From positions 36,972,422 to 37,036,421 of the forward strand of contig CM032663.1 in assembly GCA_019095985.1 (NCBI GenBank): a stretch of 64,000 nt of DNA, in the 5' to 3' direction. The notes below the pieces were generated by a model. The model ran no database searches. It was not told where the DNA came from and saw only the letters and a program-made list of their open reading frames with translations. The DNA comes from Streblospio benedicti (Eukaryota; Annelida; Polychaeta; Spionida; Spionidae). This document shows positions 10,806 to 22,800 of the stretch, piece by piece. The position numbers and the translations under genes are program-made. How positions within the stretch are numbered: the stretch's first letter is position 1; every line of letters begins with the position of its first letter.

Positions 10806-13800
10806 GTGAGTTGTTAATTTGTCACTAGTATGATTTAGGAAGTGGGAGGGTAAGAGGGTATCAGGGTCAGGGTTAGCCTCTCGTCGGCTCGTATTGACTA
10901 GTGGAGGACAAGTAAAATGTTTTAGCAACTCAACCTTTTGACCAGTAACAATTCTGGTCAATTTGGTATACAAGTGTAGAGCTTGTGCAAGGAGGCTGAG
11001 TACATGTTTTGCACGACAAGTAGATGTTTGAAGGCTTCTCGTCTTGTTGACCAGTAGCACTTTTCCACCTAATCCTAACCCTGAGGTTTGTGTGTAATTG
11101 TTAAGGCTAAAGGATATTCTAATAGCAAACCTATAACATCAGTCACTCCTTAAAGAAAAAGATGTTCAATTTTATTCACTGTGTGAGTAACCTACTGATG
11201 AGCACTGTGTGGAAATATCTGAGGAGGATCTGGCCAAATTTCATTGGTATCATTGGATAAGCAGTCAACAATAAATCAATCAAACATGCATAAGAAAATT
11301 CTCAACTGTTATTGATACATTTTTCTCTCACAGAATCTCATACCATAAACTGTTTGTCTTACAACTGATAACTAATAATTTCATTACTGCTGAATTAAGC
11401 GAGGGGCACATTCCACCGCAAGGTGGGTCTACAGCCAGTCTACGACCAAAAACGCATAGAAATCGTAACGATCCGTGAGTGTACAGTGCGCCAAACGTAC
11501 GTTTTCAAGGCAGTACGGTGGCCGTAAAAGAAGTTTGGCCTGCCAAACTTCTTCTACGGCCACCCCACGTCATTGTCTGACCGTAAGGAGGCAGTGCGGT
11601 GGCCGTACGTTAAACGCAGATGATTTAACTGCACTTCTGTAATCACACGGTGCGTAGGACGTAATTTATACGCGAGTACATCGCACGTTCTATGCAAGTT
11701 GAGGGCACGGCCACCTTAATAAAAACCACTCCCTGTACCAAAGCACTCATAACGCACGGAGCCCGTGCGTATGTGCCCACAACTGTGCTTTTGTCAATGC
11801 ATGCGGAAAACGCCGCAGACGCCGCAGACCTCAACACGCCTTGCGGCGACCACAGCCTCAAGGTGGAATGTGCCCCTCGCTTTATCCTGCATCCTCTTGA
11901 CAAACATCTTTTGTGCCCCGTTCCATTAGTCGTATTTACAACAAAACAACTTCAAGGTTATGACTTGTCAAATTTTTGTTGTTGAGACCTCGAGACTGTG
12001 GCACGTAAGGACATGAGGCCGTGACAGTCATACATTTACATATATCTCATCATATGATGTCATCCCCACAAGTCTACATATAGTACACTCACATTGATAC
12101 GTCTAAATCAATCAGCTTAAAACTACTACTTTTTTAACTCACGTTATCATACATTTGTGAGTTTTACATGAATTAGAAATGGGCCTGCTTATTGTTAAAG
12201 ATTAACATATTTTACCTGCATTGATTATACATCATTGAAAAACACCAACATGTTGGTAATCTATAAAAATTACAAAATAATGATTTAAATATTATGAGAA
12301 TTATGCGACTGCCAGTCGCCATTTTGTCTGGGAACATGCTATTCAGCAGACATGCATGCACTTAGTGGCAAAACCCTTAGTGCTGCGCTGTAGCTCGCGT
12401 TTAGTAGACAAAAATTCATATGGACCACGCCAATGCATTTTAAATGGGGTTAAACCCATACTCTATTTTCTGCCGCGTGGTGCCATGCAGCTAATTTTCC
12501 ATTTGCCCATGGTAGAGAATGATGCGAATGAAACACGAGGCAACGCATGGTGCCATATGCTGCTGCTTTGATCACTTAAATGACTTTTCTGTAGGGCAAA
12601 ATCCATAGTGCTGCACAGCAGCCTAACAAACTACTCATCTTAGCATGCTTGTAATTAAAACCCTTTGATCTTTCCATTAATAGTGCCAACATTGCAGTTA
12701 CTTAGGGGTGGACCATTACTTAGTTGGGGGGTGCGCGAGTAAAATATTGAAAAAAATTGTTTGTTCACTGCACACATGGGAAAAAAAATTGTTTGTTCTC
12801 ATTTCAAAAAGCGAAAAAAAAATGTTTGTTTCATTTATAAAGAAAAAAAATTGTTTGCACAAATGTTGATTTTTACGTGTTTTAAATATGGCATTCATTT
12901 TTACTTAGAGTATGTTTATTGATGGCAGTGATGCTAATGTATTTCTTCTGTATTCTGTATTTCAAACATTAACACAGATATTCCGAATATTGTGAAAGAA
13001 ATGGCCCAAGATTACGCTCAATGTAAGTAGACAGTAAGACGCAGGTATAGGTGTGCATGTCTCACGTGCCTAGATGACTGCTTCCTAATATCGGTAGCGT
13101 AAATAGGCTATGACTGTGATTAAGGCTGCAAGGCTAGTAGGCTAATAATAGCGTCAAGGAGGGAAAGTGCCATTGCGTAAAATTGATACTGGTTCAAAAC
13201 TGAAGTGTGTGTACTTCGTCAAGGGAGATTTGTGCAGTGGTTAGCACGTCCGCCCATGACATATAACTGGTCTGAATCATGACCGTGAGTTTGATTCCAT
13301 GATCTTCCAAATAACTTTTTTCGTTAGAAGCCACCGGATAGTTTCCCTAGTGAGAAATTTCCCAGTAAATGCCACAGGGTAAGGGAAGAGAGCTACCACC
13401 CGGGCATTCAAACTCAAAAAGCAGTTAAAGTATGTGTGGTACGTTCGTTCGTCAAGTCAAGAATTCTAACGGTCCCTCAGTCACTGCCCCCTATGTAAAC
13501 TGACTATGGGAACATGGCAAACGGAAAGAATTCCTGGACTTGAATCCAGCACATGGGGTAATCCAGCCAAGAAGGATAGAAATCCCTCCCTCTCTCTCGC
13601 CGAACGTAGTAAGCCAGAGATGGCCAGGTTAGTACAAGATGTGAAAGTCAGTACTAGGGCCCCATGAGCCCCATGGCGATCAATTCGTCCCCTGGTCGTT
13701 AAGGAGAGTTGGGAGTTGGGGGAGTCTGTGAAAGAAGTGGCCAAAGATTACGCCTGATGTAAGTAGACAGTAAGACGCAGGTATAGGTGTGCATGTCTCA

Positions 13801-16800
13801 CGTGCCTAGATGACTGCTTCATAATAATCGGTAGCGTAAGTAGGCTATGACTGTGAATAAGGCTGCAAGGCTACTAGGCTAATAATAGTATAAAAGGCGG
13901 GAAAGTACCATTGCGTAAGATTGATACTGGTTCAAAACTGAAGTGTGTGTACAGCACTTCGTCAAGGGAGATTGGTGCAGTGGTTAGCACGTCCGCCCAT
14001 GACATATAACTGGTCTGAATCATGGATGGGAGACCATGAGTTCGATTCCATGATCTTCCAAATAACTTTACATAGCCTACCCGATTATTTCACAATATGC
14101 CAAATACTTTATTATCTACTTTCTCTTAAAGCAAAGGCAAATTTTCACACTGAAATGATATACATTGTACATATTATACCATGAATGAAGAAGTTCCTTC
14201 AATTTTTTTTAATGTCAGTGACATCTTCCTTGTACTGTGAACAGGTCTCTCAATCTGATTATCAATATACAATTGAGTCGAAAACTTTATTTTAACATTT
14301 ATCGCTTAAACATTCAATATGTTACCAACAGTTTTTAGTATCCATAATGTATTCATAATTACATGAAGCGTTCTTTGCATGCAATCAGCATATTCTGTGT
14401 ACCATATCCCTGTGCATGAAAGCCCATGAGATCAGATCTTCAGAGTATTACTTATGAGCTGCGGATCACCAAATATAAGAGAGGTTCACTTGTCTCAGTG
14501 ACGCATCTAGGTCACGTATTTGCATATTTTACCATTTTATTCACATAGGCATACATTGTGTGTAAATTTGGAGAAAATCGAATGAAAAATAACCCAGCCA
14601 TGGTTTATACTTACAAATTTTGATGGACCCCAGGGGCATGATTCAACTATAAAATGATGATCATTTAGACAAATACACCATGTATCAATTTGATTAAAAT
14701 TGAAAGAAAAATGATCCAGCTGTGGTTTATACTAAAAATTTATGGACCCCTAGGGACGGGGTCAATTTTTCGCCATGGGGCATGATTTAACCATGGAATG
14801 ACAATCTATTAGGCATACAAGTTGTGTTTAAGATTGATGAAAATTGATTGAAAAATAAATGAACTATTGTGCAAATTTTAATTGTGGACGTACAGCCGAA
14901 CGAGTTGATGGCCAAAAGGTGATCTGACAGGTGAGGTAAAAAATGTATATGGTTCTTTGAAGCTTCACATGTGAATAGCGTTAATTTATTTCGATTCATT
15001 TTCAACATTGGCATATAAATATTAGTAGTATTTTCTATACATTCCACGTTGTTTTAATACACTAATAATAAATACTATTTAATTATAATTTGAAAAGTCG
15101 TCAATTTTCTATGCTAAAAAAATGTTGACATTAAAGTACTGATTGAAAAAAATGTTTGTCAGCGTCATCGTGTGGGAAAAAATGTTTGCATAATATGGCA
15201 ATGTAAAAAAAATTGTTTGTTTGAAAAAAGATTACTCGCCCTCCCCCAACTAAGTAATGGTCCGCCCCTTATGCTTCAAAATGAAGTAGAGACCTTGCTT
15301 ACACAGGCTGTTGGAGAAATTTTTCCTCAAGTAGGACCCAGAGGTATGGTCGTTCTCCCTTATATTAAAGGCTTGTCCGAAAGAATGGCTAAGGTTTTAA
15401 AAGATCACAAGATCTGTTCAGCCTTCAAACCTTCTAAGACTCCCCGCAAGATTTTAGTTCATCCCAAGGACAAAATCAAACAAGAAGAAGTATGTGGGAA
15501 TGTGTACAGTATTTGGTGTAAGAACTGTCCAAGTTTATACATTGGTGAATCAGGCAGGAAATTCGGCACACGGCTCAAGGAGCATCAAAGAAATGTGGAG
15601 ACACATGACCATAAAAATGTGCGCACCAGAGCCACTCGCCTCAGCACCACAGAAGTTCACCAATCAGCCATAACTGACCAGATGAACAACCTCAACCATG
15701 TACCAGATTGGGATAGTGCTTAATTTGTGTGCGAAGAGTCGAACCTACTGGACAGACAAATCTTAGAGTTAATAACAATCCAAAAGACTAAGGAGAACAT
15801 GAACAGAGATGAAGGGGCATACCAGTTATCCCACGCCTACGACAACCTTCTGAGACCTAGGGCAGCCCCAAACTACCGCCCGCGCCCTCGACCACCCCCC
15901 AACAACAAACACTGACCGACTTCCACTTCTGTCACATGCTGCCACCTGGTGACAAAGAGAAGTCTCAGACAATGGACATTGAAAATGTCCGAAAATATTC
16001 AGACACTTATAGTAAGTTTTTATGGATTTATCGCAAAATTAGTGATATATGTTGGTTTCCTCAAGTTTTCAAAGAGCTACCATTGATCAACTGCTTGTAC
16101 TCATTGTACGTTTGTACTGCATACACGTCATCACACATAAAGCATATGTAAAATGTCATACAAATATGTAAGGGTTATGTCAACTATCCAAATAAAATAA
16201 TGTTTATGTTCTTTGATTTATCATTTATTTATTTTTTGAACATAACAGAGAGTAATCATATATATACTAAAGTATTCTGGATCAGAATTGAAATATCTTT
16301 CTCTTAATACTAGTTTAGTTAATTGAATTTTACGTTAGATTTTATAAAATAGTCCATTCTATTTGTCAACAAAGGCACATGGCCCAAAAGCCACATCGGA
16401 TATAGATTTCCATATTGGGTGCCTGTGTCAGGTTCCTAGCCAATCTAATAACCCATTGTCATTGGTTGATAATAGAAAAGGTTGCATCATGAACTGGCTG
16501 TCAGCAGATTAGCAATGGTATGTCAGATCACAATTCGTCTCACATATTTCTCTTTCATTTCTTTCCTCACACACTGTGACCTGTCACAATCGTTGTTACA
16601 TCTCTGTGTTGAGCAGTGGAAGTGGAACTGACGGTGTCATATCTTTTATTAATATCATCTATCATGTTTGTCAGATCTGTGACGAGGCTTTGTGGTTCGA
16701 CCATACTTTCCTTTTCATTTTGCTTGTTATTTGGATGTACAATATCTGATACAGAACGGATATTATGAGAATACTTGTAACATTTTATGCAGTCCTCAAT

Positions 16801-19800
16801 TGCATTCTTCAAATGCAAGCCACCTTTCAGATTTTTATAACTCTTTATATTCATTTTTTCTTGCACTGTTTTATGATACATCTTTTTCCATGCATCTTTC
16901 ATAAACATATGGAAGTTTTCTAAATCAGACATAAGATGGAAGTGGTTTGTGTCGAGGAATGGTGATGTATAAGACTGGCTGGCAGAATCGAATGGCAGAA
17001 ACTGCAGTAATGCAATATTTTTCTCATGCATCGTGCTGATTGTTGAAGAAAGAGAATATATAAAATTGTTGTAGGATTCTAGTTCTTTCTTGCATGTATC
17101 ATAGCAAATGTTCAGTGAGTCAAAGAAATCTGGATTACAAATATTCACAATCAAAATGTAATCCGCGCCTGATAAGAGAAAATCAATGTCTTTTTTATCT
17201 TGAAGGTCATTTGTAAATTTCACTTTGCAATGGAAATTGTTCTCTAGGAATTGTTCTAATGCAGTTATAAAAGATTTCTGACATTCTTCTTGTGGTTCTG
17301 AACAGAGGATTGCGACTTTCTTCACATGCAACTTCATATATATGCAAATGGAAATTAATATCAACACTATTGCGGTAATAATTGCTGCTATTGCTATTCC
17401 AACAACTCCTTCAATATGAATAGTGGTGTCTTGTCTGGTGCTTTCAATTGGTGAGGTTGTTGTCTTCACCACTTTGGTGGTTTCTGTTTGTAATGTAGTT
17501 TGGAGAGCTGTAATGACCTTTTTGTCGGGTTTGTGTTGAGAGGAGGAAGTGCTTTCAAAACCACGATATACATGTTGCCAGGTTTGATTGTCAAATTCAA
17601 ACAGTTGTATGTGAATCTAACCTGTAAGATATAACATTAAATTAATTCCTTATCCTGTTATTTTCAGTGTGTATATCAACATTTCAATTAAGACACAAGA
17701 TCATCAAGAATTTTAATAAATCCATCAACTTTAGTTTGAAATATCTGAGCTAGGATGATATGATATACGTCCTTTTTTCAATGCATCTCCAAAACATTCC
17801 TTTACAAGTATGAAGTATTAACAAAATCTTTACATCCAAAAGTTTATATATGTTGGAGGACATCAACAATGATATTGGCATTCATTTGAAATAAATTGTA
17901 AATAGTAAATGACTAAAAGTAATTCAAGTGTATTTACGTGTTTGATGTTGATCACATCTTCAGCTGTCCATGGTAGAGCTTGTCTTAGGTCAAATGTCCG
18001 ACACCAGCGTTGTTCGTCAAAATTACTGTATACATTTAGTAAGAACCCCAGGGTCTTATTTGGTGTAGCTACAATCAAGCATTTTCAGACGTCATCATTG
18101 AAGTAAAGTTTCTTTTGACATGGTATCAATATTTAAATGGTGAAAATATTTAAATTGTGATTGCATAGGACAGTGTCAGCTTATTTCTATAAAGTGAAGT
18201 GATAAGGTCCAGCCTAAAACAAATATCCTGCCTCCCCTAGTTTTTTTAGTATGGTTAGTTACCCTTTCTCATATCATATGAATTAGAATGGTGCTCGTCG
18301 TTTGTATAGTAAATATAGTATGTAAACCCCAATTTAATTATGCCGGAGCCTATGGTTGACAATAGCAACACGTATGCAAGCCAGGTAAAAACCATGGTTC
18401 TGAGAAATGAAAAATATTTTATAGGGCCAAAACTGGAACCCAATAGTAACCTCCATTCAATTCCTGCATATCTTTGCAGGAAATTACAAAATTATCGAAC
18501 TTATTCTATTGTGGCAAAAAAGTAAAAGAAACTTAAGAAAGAAAGAAATTTGTTAGCACTATAAAGATTATATTCCAACATTCTACTTCTAATACCACAC
18601 AATTAATTAAAATCTGATTAAGATTTTATTTTACCTGCAGACATTGTCCATTGAACTACCATATTTGTCTTATTATTGTCATACTTGAAGAACGCATCAA
18701 AATTATCAGGATTTGCTGGAATTTCATTTGCACTGTACCCAATGTGACTTGGCCACACCAGTGACTCACAGGCTGAAAGTAATGTATGTGACAAATAATA
18801 ATTTCAGATTTTGACTGCCGAACTCAATCTTGTGACCCCTATCATACATATATTAGACAAAATATAGAGAAACTTTCATTTGATCACACATAGAATCATA
18901 AAATGTAATAAATGTTTGAAGATTTTGTTATTGGAATAGTATTAAATCAAAAGAATACAATGAATTAACAGTCTAAGCTTATTATGTAAAGTTGATAATT
19001 ATTTGATAAATTTGAACTGCATCCTCTTTATTTTATTGGATGTTTACTGGGTAATGTCAATTTATATGACTAATTGTGTCAGAATGTTGGCCAAGAATAA
19101 ACACATATAAGATAATTGAAACTATTTTATTCTGTTGTTTGTGATAGTGTTGAAAATATAGTGAGAATTTTTATGCATGAGATATTTAAACTTATGGTCC
19201 AGTGTTCATGACAAAAGCGCATATTATAAAAAGATATGATTATCATCTTGGTATTTTTGCAGTCATGAATGTTGCCAATTATAGTTTATGAAGTCATACT
19301 TTTATGCCAATATTCCAAATTAATGATTGTAAATATATACATTTTGTAGTCCATACTAGTATCCATATGGGAATGTGCAGACATTTTATGACTTCAACGA
19401 AAATTCAAATTGCAGATTCAATCTGTTTGAAAATCAACTCTTTCAGATCACAATTAATTCATTATCAGACACTGCATTATTCTTGCATAGATTAAGAGGC
19501 TTATATGAGATAAAATAAATTTAAGCAACTGTATATCTATTTTCTTGCACTTAAAGCCCTATCAATTAATTGCAATTTTATAAGGTAATTTATTTTCCCC
19601 TATTCTGGTTTCAAATAAATTTGTGTATACAAAAATATCCTTTATACCTTGTCCATCCTCGTAATAAACTTGGCATGGATGATTCTGAAAAATAAAACAC
19701 ATGAAATCACAATTTAAAGTATGGAAAATTTGTTCAGTTTCTTTGCTGATGATAAGAGATTTTAGCAGCAGGTAGACATTTTAAAATGTTATTTTTACAT

Positions 19801-22800
19801 TCCAAGTCATATTTTGAATGAGAAAAATGTCTTCAATACTCATATTTGTTTTTAAAACCCTGTACATACTTCACTTATACTGCAATTGCCGCACTGTGAA
19901 ATATCTAAATTTGGGAAAAACAAGTCCATGATATTCTCTTTCGTAAGATTTGTGCTATCATCCCGTGGCGCCTGGTTTGGAGGTTCTACTGGTACACTGG
20001 GTAAGATAGAACCATGTCCACCATTAAAATTTGGAATTCCTCCATAGATAATAGGAATCCAGATAGTAAATATAAAAATGTTCATCCCTGCAAAAAACAT
20101 ATTTGTTTCAAAATGTACACTTGTTGCTTTTAAGAGAGCATCCTATAGTAAAGTATTTTTTTTCACAAATCCTATTACTGTTAACTACAACAGATGTGTA
20201 AGCTGTTTGTCAGTAAGATCTACATGTATGTTTAAAATGAGACTAAAGTTGATATGCTTTAACGCTTTACTGGTTACACTTTCAGTGCGCAGTTCTTTTT
20301 AGATTTCTTTTAAAAAGATAACTAGGAAGAGAAATGATTTGATGTCAACACTGTGATTAGGTTGACATTAATGCATGAATTGGTTTTGTAAAAAAACTTG
20401 ATATGCATACTGTGTAAACATGTTCTATTAAAAAATGAAGCAGTTAAATTGAAATGAACAGATTTGATGCCTTCATGTACAGGACAGCTGAAGATGCACA
20501 ACTTCCTGTTGTGACTTAATCATAAAAGGAATATCTTAGCGGATATATGGGACATCATTGATGGTATGGGTGAAAACAAACTAATGACAAATCCTTACAA
20601 TTGCATTAAATTGCAATAGATTACATCTCATATTTCCTTTAATTCCAGTAGTACCATTCTCATATTTTTGGGGAATTGTAATCACACATGATCAACACTA
20701 ACTGAAATTGACTCACCAGTGTGATAAGCAGTTGCTTTGATATCAAAGCTGATTGAAGATTTGAATATTGCAGCCTATATATGAAAAATAGGATTACTCT
20801 TCTCTGTTGAGAATTAACAGATGGAGTAGAAAATACCGATGTAGTGATGTCTTTTTCGTTGTACTGTACAGTACATGTATCATTAGATATTATGGTCACA
20901 TGAATTAATATGTGCAACATCTCTCAATATAATCAAGCTGTACCATTCATTATCACTGATTTAGAAAAAACAACAAACATAAACAACGTGTGTTTACCCC
21001 ATGTGCGTCTGTTCCAGTTGCCATGGCCACGAACGCAGTCTGAGAAATTGCTGGTAGAGATGTTTGAGGGCAGCTCTGCACAGATGTTGGCGCTGCTGGA
21101 GGCACTGGCCTGCAGTAACCGGCGACACGCTGCTGTCCCAACCACCTGCACCTGACACAGAGGTGGAGGTACTCGACACGTACGGAGAGGTCTTCATGTC
21201 AGCACAGGAGATCATCGCCGGTACTGAGCTTAGCTAGCTGCATCCTTTCGAATTCTGATATATACCTATGGCGAATTTATGAATGCCTGTAACACATGGT
21301 CAATCCCTTCATTATTATATACAGTACATCGTACTCCTCTGATAACTTCAAATTATTTTTTACTCACCAAGTTTGATTTCAGTGACACAATATTACTATA
21401 TTTAGCTTTTAAATATTGGCCTATTCAGAAATGTTGATTATGTGGTTGATAGTGGAAAGTGAAGAGATCAGACCTATGTACTGGCCCTTGAACGCATTGT
21501 TTCAAAATATGCAAGTCCCTAGCTAGTCCATAGGGACTCATTGTTGCCAATTTCTACATTAATCAGTGCATAACATTCATCTTGTAGTATGATAGATGTT
21601 CATTTATCCTGGATTTTTCTAATGTGTTTTTCCCAAGTTTGCTTGTGGATACAATTATATTCTTCTCTCTCTCTTCTATGGCAAGCAAGCTCCTACCCAC
21701 TATATTGACATAGCTTGAAGACGGGACTCTAACTCACGACCCCAAGGTTGTGAGACCAGAATGATACCATCATCCCAAGCAGCGGGCTGTTAAAAGGCTA
21801 CTCGGACGAACCGATGTCTCTCTAGCCCCCACAGCCTACATACTTGGTCGATTATCATCTCAACCCTGAGGGCGTGGGTTCGAATCCCACCTATGGACGG
21901 AAATTTTGGGAGTTCTAATTTCTTCTCATTTTAGTGCTAGTGGAGTTTTCTAATGTGTTTTTCCCAAGTTTGCTTGTGGATACAATTTTATTCTTCTCTC
22001 TCTCTTCTATGGCAAGCAAGCTCCTACCCACTATATTGACATAGCTTGAAGACACATCTTCCATTTGACAATATCAAGTGGGCCAGACGGGACTCGAACT
22101 CACAACCCCAAGGTTGTGAGACCAGAATGATACTATCATCCCATGGGTTCGAATCCAACGACCTCCAGGTTGAGATGATAATTGACCAAGTATGTAGGCT
22201 GGGGGCTACAGAGACATCGGTTCATCGGAGTAGCCTTTTAACAGCCCGCTGCTTGGGATGATGGTATCATTCTGGCCTCACAACCTTGGGGTCGTGAGTT
22301 CGAGTCCTGTCTGGACCACTTGATATAGTCAAATGGAAGATGTGTCTTCAACCTATGTCAATATAGTGGGTAGGAGCTTGCTTTCCATAGAAGAGAGAGA
22401 GAAGAATATAATTGTATCCACAAGCAAACTTGGGAAAAACACATTAGAAAACTCCACTAGCAGTAAAATGCGAAGAAATTAGAACTCCCAAAATTTCCGT
22501 CCATATGTGGGATTCGAACCCACGACCTCCGGGTTGAGATGATAATTGACCAAGTATGTAGGCTGGGGGCTACAGAGACATCGGTTCGTCCGAGTAGCCT
22601 TTTAACAGCCCGCTGCTTGGGATGATGGTATCATTCTGGTCTCACAACCTTGGGGTCGTGAGTTCGAGTCCCATCTGGGCCACTTGATATAGTCAAATGG
22701 AAGATGTGTCTTCAAGCTATGTCAATATAGTGGGTAGGAGCTTGCTTTCCATAGAAGAGAGAGAGACGAATATAATTGTATCCTGGATTTGATAGTCAAA

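Larger units (their letters stand above)
12705..15268. mobile_element. 2.56 kb TIR element with TTA target duplication (Harbinger-like)
   Basis: The left end GGGGTGGACCATTACTTAGT (from 12705) is the inverted copy of the right end (ACTAAGTAATGGTCCGCCCC, to 15268). The match continues imperfectly inward through stretches of AAAAAATTGTTTGT. TTA occurs immediately outside both ends (12702-12704 and 15269-15271), a 3-bp target duplication typical of PIF/Harbinger transposons. No transposase is visible, so it is non-autonomous. Inside are two direct copies of a roughly 330-bp module with tRNA-like promoter boxes, and a stretch related to a satellite in intron 12. Its right end abuts a Penelope-like fragment. 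Confidence 0.75.

Noticed and set aside
10635-11060. 141-codon minus-strand open frame
   Set aside because: Mostly the antisense shadow of CFAP54 exon 7, continuing into intron repeat sequence.
11692-11985. Open frames in the CpG-rich block on both strands
   Set aside because: Explained by the GC-rich TIR element, where stop codons are rare by composition. No protein family is recognised.
21135-21160. A 26-base micro-intron to explain the exon 8 shift
   Set aside because: GT and AG are present but the length is far below any workable animal intron. A single surplus base is simpler.
21740-22700. Functional tRNA genes in the repeat cluster
   Set aside because: Only T-arm-like and partial A-box words are present. 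I see no complete cloverleaf, and the units are repeated and degenerate.
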